Part shown: positions 1-12,480 of the stretch, one piece after another | Layout of the letters: each line of letters starts with the position of its first letter | How positions within the stretch are numbered: position 1 is the first letter of the stretch | DNA from: Plectrocnemia conspersa | Taxonomy: Eukaryota > Arthropoda > Insecta > Trichoptera > Polycentropodidae | Assembly: GCA_009617715.1 (NCBI GenBank) | Contig: VTFK01000245.1 | Coordinates: forward strand, 868,001 to 932,000 | Reading direction: 5' to 3' | DNA: 64,000 nt | Made by a program: the position numbers and the translations under genes | Notes under the pieces: generated by a model | Databases searched by the model: none | What the model was told of the DNA's origin: nothing | What the model saw: only the letters and a program-made list of their open reading frames with translations

Positions 1-141
1 AGGCCTATTGAAAGTTTTAACAGCGAACCGAGGATATTTTTTATCCATTCGGCATGGTCACAATGTAACGACTTTGGGGGCAAAGGGTTCAACGGATCAT
101 CGGGATTGAGCGAAATTGAGCTTTATGGTTCGGAACTTTAA
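1..141 (+). CDS. C-terminal exon of an unidentified gene entering from the left (partial)
   Basis: Frame 1 is open from the first base to a TAA at 139–141, giving 46 residues. The peptide looks like real protein: it is rich in Phe, Trp, Gly and Ser and ends GLSEIELYGSEL. That ending resembles the last strand of discoidin (F5/8 type C)-like galactose-binding domains, which often finish with GLSEI plus a short aromatic strand. This family link is my inference from a short motif. The base composition is richer in G and C than the DNA after the stop, and AATAAA signals follow about 390 bases downstream, as expected for a 3' UTR. The start, upstream exons and full function lie outside the window. 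It could be an open frame by chance, but the composition change at the stop argues against that. Confidence 0.6.
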   Translation, partial: RPIESFNSEPRIFFIHSAWSQCNDFGGKGFNGSSGLSEIELYGSEL

Positions 142-533
142 GGGTTGAAAATGATTGATGAAATTCAACACAGGTATTTTAAAGTTTGACTGACAGCTAC
201 ACAAGCATTGTGTGTTTATAATGAAAGTATTAATATTTTCGGCTTGGATATCAATAATAGCCAAATCCGTCGATTACATCTCCTGCTCTTTGTGTTTGTT
301 CAGATCTTGACGGGTCAACCCTACCGCAGCGATTGAAGGGTTGTAGTGTTTTTAATGTTTAAAAGATTAGCGCATGCTCTTCTACACATTGTAACGATTA
401 TGTAATGGTTTTGAATAGAATAGAAACAAGTGAATAGCTTGATGCAAGCAACAGCTATTTTAATATTAATTATTTGTTTTTAATTTCAACAATGCTTTTA
501 ATATAGAGGTTACTGTAAAATACAATCAAGTTA

Positions 534-539
534 AATAAA
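534..539 (+). terminator. Candidate poly(A) signal for the left-edge gene
   Basis: AATAAA lies 393 bases after the TAA at 139–141. More AATAAA/ATTAAT-like hexamers follow at about 570–585. In DNA this AT-rich the hexamer is common, so only its position supports it. Confidence 0.35.
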
Positions 540-1239
540 GGAATTGTGTATTATTCTATGATATATTTTATAATAAATTAATAAACGCTATATAGTGTTG
601 AATTATTTTAGCTTAATAGTTTAATAATGATTATGTAAGCAAATTGACAGTTTTCAGTATTGAAACAATAATATTATAAAGAAATTTTGTTTATATATTT
701 TTACTATAATTCCGTGTCTAATAATTCAATTTTTAAAACCCCAACCCTGATAAAAATCGAAATTCAAACAAAATGCCATATGTAACAATACCCAGATGTA
801 AAAATAGCCAAAAACTAAAGAAAAACGATAATAACAAGTCTTTTTTAAAGATAACACAATATAAACAAGCTATTTTTTGTCAACCGCTATAACCGTTTGT
901 CACCACTAAACAATGTATTGGTACTCATTCAAACGCGCTGCTTAAAGATTCTATGGCATTGCCTTGCTCAAGACAATTTTTTTTTATTCATACCAGTAAA
1001 ATGATCTTTGCAGTGTATAAAAATACATATGCTACTTTGAATCAATGTAACAGTTAAAAACTATTTAAATAAATAAATTTTATGTGTACTATATATTAAA
1101 CTATTTCAATAGAAAATTATCTTTGCATATTTTGGTGAAGCACAAGTCTGAAAAATATAAATATTGGAAAAAATCCCAAAAATATAATCGATTGCTGGGA
1201 AAAAATATGATAAAATAATTTTTGGTATAAATATAATAT

Positions 1240-1660
1240 TGACAAAAATATTCGAAAGACCTGACTTTGAATCCCATATGGACCCTAATGTGTCTGTGTC
1301 CTAATTGTATCGTGTCTGAATATTAATAATTATTTAATATTTATAATTTCGATTAACCATTTTCCTAGAATTGCATAAATAATAAAAAAAATAATTCGAA
1401 TAAATTATTAGTAAGCTGTAACAATAGCTTATAATTATTAAAACAACTCCCATATTAACAGACTTTAATCATTAATTTTTATTTTTTTTAAATTTTATTT
1501 TGATGAGTAATTTTTATAAGATTAAAATTATTTAATTGATCAGTGATTTTTATTAGTTTATTTGTATTCAATTTCATCACTGATTTATAGACTTAAAGGT
1601 TGTTGATTGTGTTTACATCGTTATAACGAATTGAGCTAAGCCCAAACTTGGTTTTGATAG
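1240..1660 (+). repeat. SINE-like repeat family A, copy 1 (head and tail)
   Basis: It starts with a decayed tRNA T-arm/B-box (TTTGAATCCCATATGGACC near 1266). A conserved body around 1310–1360 (CGTGTCTGAAT, then TTTCGATTAACCA) follows. The tail at about 1600–1650 reads TTGTTGATTGTGTTTAC, then TTATAACGAATTGAGC. The same head, body and tail occur in the same order at 41130–41470, so I treat them as one element of roughly 350–420 bp. tRNA origin is inferred from the B-box only. Confidence 0.5.
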
Positions 1661-2348
1661 TTGGAGTTTTCATATACCTAGTCTGCCTAATAAATTAAAT
1701 TTTTACTAAATTAAAACAAATTTGCTTTAATGTCGTAACTCTTTAATATATGAGAATAAAAAAACTTGATATATAAAAGTTAATCTTTTGTCATTTATGG
1801 AATCTTTAATGAAAATATTTATAATTACAAATAAAAAAAAATATAGACTAATATGTATTAAAATTTACATAATAATCAAAGCAATTGATGAGTTTAGATG
1901 TCTTTAAATAATTTCAAAAAGTATTTTTTTAAATAAATATTACTTACGTTGATAAGATGTTATCAAAATCATTACGTAGTCTCATTCATTAAATCATTAC
2001 CAAATGTTTATTTCTGAGATTTTTTTATTAAAATATTAATATCAATGATATAAATGTGTTGTTTTATCATGATAACAATGCAATCACATATGGGAATCGC
2101 ATATAAAGAAACACGTGCTAATCTCCCTACGTACAAATAAAAATCATATCGCTCCTGAGGGAACCTGTTTTTGTATAATTGAAAAATGTGCAAATTATAT
2201 CACTTGCATTTTTGCACCGTGCACATAAATAAGAACAGGGTGTAAATGTAACTACAATTTATTAATTTTTTTAGCATGTTATATCAAATCATATCTATAC
2301 GATAATTTTGTGTAAACATACTTAAAGAAAATGAGGAAAATTTTGGCA

Positions 2349-2389
2349 TAGATTTTCCATATCCATAATATCATGATATAGAAAATCTA
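2349..2389. repeat. Short imperfect hairpin
   Basis: The arm TAGATTTTCCATATC (2349–2363) pairs with GATATAGAAAATCTA (2375–2389) with one mismatch and an 11-base loop. It is probably a chance or MITE-derived cruciform; nothing suggests a mature small RNA. Confidence 0.45.
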
Positions 2390-4102
2390 GGCATAATATA
2401 TTATTTATTATTGTACTGCTTGTTTGATACTTATAATATATAAGTATTAAATGTATTATATTACATTTTTTAATATAAATACATATATTGTATATGTAAA
2501 AAAGAAAATCTGTTTAACAGTTTATGTACTTTTATTTCATTTTTTACTTTGCAAAAGGTATTTGTATTTTTTTATAATTTATTTTATCTTGATTTTATTG
2601 ATTTTAATTTTAATTTTATTTAATTTTTGCTTCTAAGCTAGAACATAGTAAAATATAAGTCAGAAAATTTACCTAATTTTAAAATATAATTTTGTAATAT
2701 ACGTTAAAAAAAAGGAAAAATCTGAGCTCGTAACTTTTTTATGCAGTGCTAATTTAAATACTTTTTTAAATAATTAAATGTTAATACTGTTATACAACTT
2801 TACCGAAAGCTTTCACAAAATCATGACGCACATTTATCTCACGTGTGATATTCACGTGGCATACTTTACAACCACCCTGTGTGCATTTTCCTAGGTCATA
2901 TTAAATGCTCGAGTTTTTCGCTCTCGTTCCCGGTAGCTTATGTAAATATTAATTTTAATACACTCGTGTAATGAAGCACGATACGAGCGTGTAAATTGCG
3001 GCCCTGGCGACCACTTGCCACGGGCTGTTATTTGCACAATTGGTTTTTGCGCCTCGGATTTATTATGTAAAATGATATTTTTTTTTCGCTGTTTTATTAC
3101 AACATTTAGTCGACATTCGTATTTACATTACACTTGTCGTGTTTCGAGTGGTCACTGATAACGACACGGCCGTTTTTACAAGTGCGTTCATTTATAAATA
3201 TACGGTTAATATATTTTTGCTTGTGTGAGTCTCGTGAGAAAGCTCTGAAAGTGTGCGAAAACGCCCTATGAGCATATGACGTATATTTCATTTATTTACT
3301 GAAAAAACATTTTTTACAACCATTGAATTTAATAATTTATCGTAAGCATGTAGTAAATTTATTAAAAATAATGTATTTTAAAATAAAATTATTATAATTT
3401 AACCAAGCAGTTATTTTGCTCATAATAGCTATCACACCATTTAACATATAATGAAACACAAAGTAACACCGTACAACAAAATGAAACACAAGATATAATA
3501 TCAAATATTATTGATTTAATTAAATTAATTTTATGGTTGCAAGGTTTTAATTCAACAAATTGATTTAAAATCTCTTTAATTCTATGGTAGTGAACATAAG
3601 AAAATAATCTTGATCTATATCTCTTGCGATCATCTTAAATATTGTACTTTTTGGTAAAACTATAAAACAAAAATGATCATGTATTTTCATTAGTGACTCA
3701 ACCAAGAGAATCTTACATTGAAATAACGATTGTTTTCATCTACTGTAGATAATGTAGTATCATTATTGATAGCCTCTACTGTGAATAATTGCGATTATTT
3801 TGATTAGCTAGTTTGGTCCATATAAAATATTTTATTTTGCTGTTCATTAATTCTAAGTATAAAGCAGTGCTATAATACATATGATTTTGACTTAGTAAGT
3901 TGGGGTATTCTAAGACAATTATTTGTATTTAAACCGTATCGAAATATATAATTAATCGTCATTGATAAACTGAGTTTTTACTATTATTTTTGGTCTTCTA
4001 TATGCTGTATTTGAACAAGTCATTTCATCAATGAGTCTCATTGGGCGCGTGGTCAATATCCCCTATGGCCAACAACTTAATATATAAAATACAACAATAA
4101 TA

Positions 4103-4129
4103 TTTATTTAATAAATATGTTTATTTATT
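4103..4129 (-). terminator. Candidate poly(A) signals of the cadherin gene
   Basis: Two AATAAA hexamers on the minus strand (read as TTTATT on the plus strand at 4103–4108 and 4124–4129) lie 180–200 bases after the cadherin TGA. Spacing is reasonable for a short 3' UTR. In this AT-rich DNA the exact cleavage site cannot be chosen. Confidence 0.4.
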
Positions 4130-4306
4130 ATACAAAATTACACTTAAATCTCAATGATTTGTTATGGTACAGCGTCTCTTAAAATATCAATATTTATATA
4201 ATATATATTTATATTAAAATATTTTAACAAATATTTACACATTAATAATATATATTTACATTAAAAAATGACTATTAATTGATTACATTAATCTTTAAAC
4301 AATACA

Positions 4307-7300
4307 TCATGTCGAATAATATGGCTCTGAGTAAATTCGCGGATGGCCCATGGAACTTGGTGGCGGTGGTGCAGATCTAGCCAGTAAAAATCTTCTAGAT
4401 TGTCTTTTATATCTGAAAAATTATTAAAGATCAGATTTTATACAATTAATTTATTATTTTTTTCTTTTTCTTACCTTTGATGTAAGCAACAGACTGAACA
4501 AGTCGCAATCATCGCCGCTAAGACTAGTAGTGCTGCCAATAACAACAACCAAAGATGAGGTCTTGCTACTAAATGTGCCAATTTAGGACCACTACCACCA
4601 CACGGCAAAACTTCTGCTACTAAGTAACGAGCATACAATGCTGTATCGACAGCTGCTGGAGCAATCTTAGCCAAAGCTTCATCCATCTCTGATGGATTCA
4701 AAGCAGTATGCTGCCTCGTCAATTGGAAACATGAGCTAAAATATTTTTTAAATTCATATTCTATATTTATATTTGATATTTTAAAGAAAAAAAATTAATT
4801 AGGTATTACCTAGTAGAACTAAAATCTAACGTGTGATCTTCTTCCATAACTTGAGCGTCGAACATATGAAGGATCAATCCTTCATGTGCTAATAAATTAC
4901 TAAGTTCTGATGAGAACTGAGGTAGAGTACGGCTAATATCAGATGGTGGTGCTCTAAATACGAATTTCAATAAATCACGATCTCTTACTATAAACATCTG
5001 CAAATAAAAATATAATATGAGAAATGATATTTTTTTGATATCTCTTGTAGAATTACCTGTACAAAAGTATCAGACTGCCTTCCGGTTGCGTTGCTATTAT
5101 TAGCTCGAATCGCTAATCTATAAATATTATAACAATTATTTAATTAAATCATTTCTTGGGGTTATATGTATTGATTTATATACCTGAAGAATCCGTCTAC
5201 GAAAGGGATGAGACTCTTCTTGGTCGTTATCTCTCCTGTGTCTTTATCTATCACAAACACACCAGTCGCGTTTCGTCTGGGACTATCTGCTAGTGGTGAT
5301 GTAAAAGTTATGTTTAAAAGATTATATTTTGGTACTGTTGAACTAGGGTCTAAATCTTGGGCGTGAACTCGAGCTAATCTTGTTCCTATAGGAGCATTTA
5401 ATCGCACTCCTAGAGTTAGATTTCCATTTGTGAATTCTGGTAAATGATCATCTACATCGATCACTTTAATTAAGATTTGGATTTCAGAAGGGTTCTAAAA
5501 AGTTAATATAAAAAATAAATTTCAATAGAAAATAATAGTTAATTAATAAAAAAACTTACCAATTTATTATAAGGCTTATTCATATTAACATTTCTGTGAG
5601 AATCTTTCCTAAAGCATGAAATTGCTAGTAGATAATGAGATGACGATTCTCGATCCAAACGATCGTTCAACATTATAACAGCTTTATTATCGTCAGTTCT
5701 TTTTATTTTAAATATACCAAGTTCATTTCCAGCTGAAATTGAATCAAATTTTAAATTTAACTATAGTATAAAAATAATTAAAAATTAAAACATACATATG
5801 AAAGCATATTCGATAGCACCATTCTCTCCAATATCTTCATCAACAGCAGCAATTTCTCCTATTGCACTTCCTTTTGGTTGTTCTTCTTTAGTATTAAATA
5901 CAATTGGAAGATCGTCCTTTTGAAATTAAACAAAAATAAATAACTGTTTTAAAATGTTACATTAAAATTACATATGACACTTACTACGGCTCGGATAAAT
6001 CTAGGCTTATGATCATCAACGTCAGTCACATTCACTTGAAGAACCCTTTTGATGGTCTGAGGTGGTTCTCCTTTATCAGAAACTACCAAGACCAATTCAT
6101 ATCTTGATTTTTCTTCTCGATCCAGTTGCTTCATTGTCGTTATAAGACCAGAATCTGGATCTATAATATACATAAATATAAACTAATATTTCATATCTAA
6201 AATACATTTTAAATTAACAAAAAATATATACCGATATGAAAAGATGAAGCATCAAGTCCAGTGGCCTCTAATTGATAAACAAGTTTTCCAGAAGGTAGAG
6301 AAGGATCATCTGGATCACTTGCTAGTACTTGAAATACTGGAGATCCAATTGTAGCATTCTAAGCATTTATAAAAATGTTTTTAAATGTAATATTTTTAAT
6401 CATCACAAACTAACAGTTGTTTTAATACCTCACTGATAGAAGCTACTTGATCTAGAGTCGGCTTTATTATAGTTGGAACACCATCATTTGCACTAACATC
6501 GCCTATGTAGATAGACAAAGAGGTTTCTCCATATAAACCTCCTCCATCTGTAGCGCGAGCTCTTAATATATAAGCGTCTTGTCTACCCTTTCCTGATAAC
6601 AACTTTTTAGTTCGAATCTCTCCATTGCTAGGGTTTATTATAAATAGTCCATTTGCTCCTTCTCCTTCATCAATAAACTCATATTTTAATTCCCCACCTA
6701 ATCCTTCATCAGGATCAATAGCTGTAATATTAACTACAGTTCTTCCAATATTGACATTTTCTGGTACGACAGCTGAAATGAATAATATATTTATTTTAGT
6801 TTAACAATTATCATCTATGTATCAATAAATAAATGATCGTAGATTACCCATATAGGAAAGTAGTGGAAATTTTGGAGCATTATCGTTGACATCTAAAACA
6901 TCTATAATCAATGGAACAGAATTTTTCTGTTGTGAACCTAAACCATTAGGAGTATCAGATGCTGTAACATCCAATCTCAAGACTGACTGTCTTTCTCGAT
7001 CTAATGTCTTATTAGGAGCAACCTTAAATGAAAAAATATAATATACATTAAAATATAACTTAAATCAATGCTATTTAAACCATTACATACTTGAACTACT
7101 CCAGTCATTTCATCAATCACAAACAAATTAGAATTTTGCCCACTCAAAGAGTATCTTATATTAGAATAACCATTCTTTTCATCTGTAGCTGATAATATTG
7201 CATCCATATCAATAGCTTCTATTGTTATTAATATATCTGGATATTTAGATAGCTCTGGTATGCTTGTTTTGTAGACCTACAACATTATGATTAATTAAGC

Positions 7301-10300
7301 ACTTATATAAAAATACTCGAGTGTAAATGGTTTAAATACATACGTTTGATTTGAACTCTGGAGAGTTATCGTTGATGTTCATTACTTCTACATTGATCAA
7401 AGCTGTACTATATTTGCTTCCATCGTTACTTGTAGCTTTGACTGTCATCGTTAAGTTGGGATTTTCTAAGCTTTCATAGTCCAATCTCTTAGTCAATAAA
7501 ACTTGACCCGTTTGAGGATCTACTTGCATTAGATCGTTTTCAGAATTGATCACTTTAAAATTGGTAACAATATGACCAGAAATAGGATCTTCAGCTGTCA
7601 ATACAAACAATGTACTACCGATAGGTTCTTCTTCTTCAACTTTGATGAAGATCGTCGGATTTGTCGAAGTCCAACCGTCGTTGGTAAACTGAGGCGTGTT
7701 ATCAGTGAAAGACTGGACATAAAAAGTTATCTCAGTCAAAGCAAATTGTTTTTCTTTATTCAAAACTGCGTTCACATCTTCAACTTTTACAGTTAATATG
7801 ATCACCGAAGCTTGATTGTAATCTAGAGTGTTATTTACAAATATTTCACCACTCTTTTCGTCTATTCTAAATGCTTCTTTATAATTATAAGGTTTTGTAG
7901 TTTTTAATTGGACGCCAGATTTTGAAATGGCTTTTATTGGCTCTATGATAGAAAATCTGATATCAGAATCAACGTCTGTATCATCAGCTATCATCTTAAA
8001 TATAAACTTATTGACTCGATCTCGCTCAGATACGTATACGGTAGAACTAGACAGATTAAAGAATGGCGGTTTATCGTTCACATCTTGTATAGTAACAAAA
8101 ACTGTAGTTGTCGCAGTTTCTGGTACTGGAGTACCACTATCAACAGCTTCCACCATAATATTGTAATGATCGGGATTTACATCTCTATCTAAATTAGCTT
8201 CTGGTGAAACAGTTATGATTCCTGTCCTGTAAATAATAATAATAATAATAATATATAATCCATCTTAGTGATGTTTTAAATAACAATTATAAATTACCTT
8301 TCATCTATGACAAAGTTATCTTTGGCTCCCCCTATAATATGGTATTTTAATAAATAATCGAGACCATCAGGATCATTGGCTATAACAGTAGTTACATTAG
8401 TTCCCAACAAGGAGTTTTCTGGTATTGTTGCTTTATAATTCATGGGACCATAATCATAATTATAAAAATCTTCTCCTGCATCACCGTTTTGATCTTTAGG
8501 CGAAATGAAACTGTTATAATTTCCTTTAAATATTGGTCTTTGGTTTCCTGGAACTCCTACTCTGATTAATACTCTCGTTTCGTTATGAAGTGGTGGATAT
8601 CCTAAAATATACAATATTTAATAAAACATATATTTAATTATTAATTATTAATATTATAGTTTACCTTTATCTGTAGCTCTAATCATAAGTTCATATTGCC
8701 CTCGAGGCGTATCCATAGAATCGACAGGATTCACTATTTTTATTTCACCTGTCATCTCATTGATTGTAAATATATTACCACTGTTAGAAATACTGTTATC
8801 AGATTCTATTGAATAAGTTACATATCCACCGCCTTGATCAGGACCGTCTCTATCAGTTGCCTAGAAAGTTTGAAGCAATTAATACATATTCTTTTTAAAT
8901 TATAACTAATAATTTAAAACACCAACCCTAACGACAAATTGAGGTTCAAAAGCAGTTGCTCCATCCCTTATGGTCCTTGAATATTCAGACGAATCAAACA
9001 CGGGTGCGTTGTCATTTACATCTTGAACTTCCACAAACACATTGACAGTACTAACTTTTCCACCCCCATCTTTAGCCACCATCGTCAAACTGTAACTTTT
9101 CTGTTTTTCAAAATCTAAAGCTCTATTCACAAACAATCCTCCTTCGTTCTTCTCTGTTTTGAAAAACTCAGCTCCGAATCCCGTCAACGTATACTCCAAC
9201 TTTCCAAAAGTTCCAGAGTCTCTATCTTTAGCTTTCAAATCAGCTATTTTAAATCCATTTTCCACATCTTCTAAAACATTAACTTTATAATCTTCCATTG
9301 CGAATATGGGCGCGTTATCGTTAGTGTCTAACAATTTAATATTTATCCGCGTCGATGCAACTTCTACATTATTTACAGACGCAATAATATCTAAACTAAA
9401 CGATCGTAATGTATCGTCTTCTATGTCATAATCTAATTTAGAAGAATCGTTCACTTTGATCGACAGTGGAGTTCTTCCTTCGCCATAAGACGGACTAATT
9501 AAAAACACGCCTTCAGAATTGAATACGTTTCTCAGACTCAAATTATATTTACTATTTACTCCAAGATCATGATCTTCTATATGCAAAGACAATCCTGGAA
9601 TTTGTGTTCCTACGTCAATATTTTCAGGCATAGAAACATTAAACACTTTCTGATTAAACACCGGTTTATGATCATCTGTATCAGTCACTATAATTGTGAC
9701 TTGAGTAACTGAATAATCTGAAGGTTCATGTCCATCAATGAGTTCTGTAGCCTAAAATTATTAATTATAATTTAGATTTGAATGACACTGATATATTTAT
9801 ATTATATAATACCTTGATGAAAAAACTATATACACCACCATTCTGCAAAACACTCGGATTCTCTCTATCAATAGGAATTGAAGTAGTTACTAGTTTGACA
9901 ACATCAGATCCGTTTTTGATTCTGACATCAAAATAGCCCAATATGTCACCTTCCAAAGTTGTTTGAATCGGTCTAGGACTTCCAGTGTCTCCATCTTTAG
10001 CTATGATATCCATAATTTCAACGCCTTCCGGAGTATTTTCAGCAACGGTTGCAGAATAAGGCGCATTTATAAATATAGGAGGTTGATCCTGAATATCTAT
10101 AATGTCAATTGATACTGTGGCAGTTGTTGAAAGTGGATTTTCAGGGGCTCCGTCTGTCGCTTTTAATCCGATTCTGAACGTAGATCTTGATTCAAAATCT
10201 ATGTGTCTTTTTAGATGTAATTTTACGCTAAATTGACCTTCTGTGAGCTGTTAAATAAATTTTGTTATAAATATTATATTAATATGCTATATATGATATA

Positions 10301-11124
10301 ATTTGAACTACCTTTTCAGTAGTCACAGCAAAAACTTCACAAGCTTCAGTATCGCCAAGACTGTCTTTTGAATGGCATTGTACTTGAACGTCAGCGTTAT
10401 ATCCAACGTCTCTATCAGTGACAATTATTTCAGGAGTGACCTATTCAATTACGTTGTGTTATAAATAAACTATTGTTGAATATAAAAATAATTTGATAAA
10501 CTCACTTGAATCTCAGTTCCAATTTCTGCTCCTTCAGTAATGGTAGCTCTGTAAGGACGACCTCTAAACACGGGAGTGTTATCATTGTAATCTATTATAG
10601 GTATTTCTCTTCTCAGTGATATAGTGTTTGGTTCTGAACCTGATATATCTTCATCTGAATTTTTAGAGAATAATTATAGTATCAATACAAAGGAACATAT
10701 ATTTTTAATTGTTGCTATTTGAACCTGTAATACTAATGATGACTTCTAATATTTCCTCTTTTTCTCTATCCAATGGTTTGACTAAAGTGACGACACCTGT
10801 CATTTTATCGACACTGAAATATTGTCCAGATATTGAATAATGTAGCTTGCCATTCTCTGGATCTTTTCCTGTGTAAATATTTACGGATTGAGGTCAAATG
10901 TGGTACAGTTTGAAAGGAATGCGGTCGAGTTCATTACGCATACCTTTCAATTGATAAACGGGCGTTCCAACGATGGTGTTCTCAGGTAAGCTAAAATGTG
11001 ACATGTCACCAGTCACAGGTATGAAATGCGGGGCCCTGTTGATGAACTGGCAATTCGCCACCATCACAAAATTAGCTAGAAGCACAGCCTTAATCATCGT
11101 AGCCCAGTTATGGTACCCGGACAT
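4307..11124 (-). CDS. Multi-repeat transmembrane cadherin (Cad74A/Cad87A/Cad88C type)
   Basis: Twenty-one exons join in phase to 1824 codons plus TGA. The start ATG at 11124 follows an in-frame TAA at 11134–11136; a second Met at 11097 begins the hydrophobic signal sequence (IKAVLLANFVMVANC). About 14 cadherin repeats follow, each closed by a DxNDN-like linker: IDYNDNTPVF, IIDIQDQPPIF, VTDTDDHKPVF, LLDTNDNAPIF, VQDVNDNAPVF, a degenerate GNQRPIF, IQDVNDKPPFF, QSFTDNTPQF, MNINDNSPEF, LDVNDNAPKF, DVSANDGVP, VTDVDDHKPRF, VIDVDDHLPEF, then VRDRDLLKFVF. A membrane-proximal region, one membrane helix (about residues 1764–1784) and a cytoplasmic tail of about 40 residues with RSAPPPP end the protein. 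No catenin-binding region is visible. The role is calcium-dependent adhesion at the cell surface, probably apical. Length and architecture fit insect Cad74A/Cad87A/Cad88C; I cannot decide which orthologue. Confidence 0.93.
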
Positions 11125-11195
11125 GTTTGAAGGTTATCGCCGCGGAGACTTTCACTCTTCGATTGTCAGGATACCTTGCTCTTATGCATTATAAA
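4307..11195 (-). other. Exon map of the cadherin gene
   Basis: Exons read downward: 11124–10944, 10868–10725, 10654–10506, 10440–10312, 10247–9813, 9751–8927, 8860–8665, 8601–8298, 8226–7344, 7276–7091, 7022–6848, 6772–6429, 6358–6232, 6160–5985, 5916–5796, 5732–5560, 5494–5184, 5117–5057, 4997–4810, 4735–4475, 4412–4307. Every intron is GT–AG, the phases agree at every junction, and the coding total is 5475 bases. Introns are very short (about 57–85 bases). The junctions at 10944/10868 (giving QLKGKDPENGK) and 4475/4412 (giving HQRYKRQ) restore cadherin-like sequence across the splice. Confidence 0.88.
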
Positions 11196-12480
11196 CTGCA
11201 ATAATAAATTTATATTTGAATACACAGCATTGTCTCGTAATTGAAACACTAACGCATATTCACGGGAAATCGAATCACTTTATTTTGTAATGGCGTGAGA
11301 AATTATCGCAACGATGTTCGTTCGGTTAAAAGCGAACGGTTGTGTAATTGTTTATTATAAAAAAAAAACTGTTATTTATATTGAGAAATGTCGAACAGAC
11401 CGTTTTAAGCGTTATATAAAATTTAATTTCGCTTTAAAAGTATTGGTGTGTTAATTAGCGAATCAACGTTAAAACGAGATATTATCATTATATCTCGCAC
11501 GCCTAAAATTAACATAAAATTCACATTATTATAACACAAAAATTCCAATAAATATTATTTATATAATATAAATGTGAAAATTATTTTATATACATATATT
11601 ATTTTAGGAGCATATTGAAGATAATAATTGAAAGCAATATAAAATACCGCAATGAAATTATCGTCAATATACAGCCACTATACGTCCCACATTGCTCTAA
11701 CTGTTTTCTGCATTCGTATCAGAATTTCGCTCATAATTCGGACACACAAGCCGTAACTGACTCAAAATTTGCAATCAAAGTAATCGAAAACATATTTCAC
11801 TTTATAATTTCAAAGAAAAAGTAACCATTATTGTTTATAGTATCGAATTGGCACGACTTGAAGGCGTTCGTGCGGTGAAAGGTCAACCCGAGACTCGACG
11901 CAAGACACGAACTCGTTTTTCCAACACAAAATCGCAAATGATCACAATTTTTAATATGGATTATTCATATAAATATACCCAGAAGCACATTTTAACAATA
12001 TATTATATTATTATGAACTTTAGTCACAGTTTAGAGGCATTCTAAATGAATGACGCACGGTTTACACACAATGTCAACATTCGCCGTTTAACTCGATTTC
12101 GGTTTGAATTTAGCGATGTTATTGAATCACAAGTTGTGTTAAATCAAGGCACACGTGTCACACTTACGTCAAAGTCTGATTAATTTAGAATTATAGAGGT
12201 TTAATCACATTTTAGAGGGAAACTTCGGAACTGGCTTCGCATGACAATGCGCGTACCGGTGGACTAAAATTGTTCCTTCTGGCAGGTAAGGAGTTTCAAA
12301 GTCGGTCTTTGCTTGTATCTTACGTCTCGTTTTACCTTCGAGTGCTAGAGGAGTGGCGATACATTGTGGCTTGACTCACCTGAGCGTACCTTTCGAAAAG
12401 TTCAGGTAAAAGTAACGGTGAATTGTTCTATGGCAAGATTAATACGAAGGCAGCGAGTGCGACAGAGACAAGCATAGAGA
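11125..12480 (-). other. Probable 5' leader and first intron of the cadherin gene
   Basis: On the minus strand a perfect donor, CAG then GTGAGT, ends a possible leader exon at 12380. A strong acceptor, TTATTATTGCAG, opens the start-codon exon at 11195, leaving 71 untranslated bases before the ATG. The upstream 12200–12560 stretch is CG-richer than its surroundings, as a leader or promoter might be. The transcription start cannot be fixed. The small open frames inside (11615–12045 +) look like chance. Confidence 0.4.

Larger units (their letters stand above)
142..4102. other. 3' UTR of the left gene, then intergenic DNA
   Basis: After the TAA at 141 the sequence becomes strongly AT-rich. I see no coding exon. 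It contains a SINE-like copy (about 1240–1660), a small hairpin (2349–2389), and a CG-richer patch around 2900–3260 with no convincing reading frame. The short open frames here are AT-rich and lack splice context. Confidence 0.6.

Noticed and set aside
7572..8166. Plus-strand frames opposite the cadherin
   Set aside because: They overlap well-supported cadherin exons, show no domain and have no splice context.
8231..8252. AAT trinucleotide run
   Set aside because: A short simple repeat within a cadherin intron; ordinary in this AT-rich DNA.
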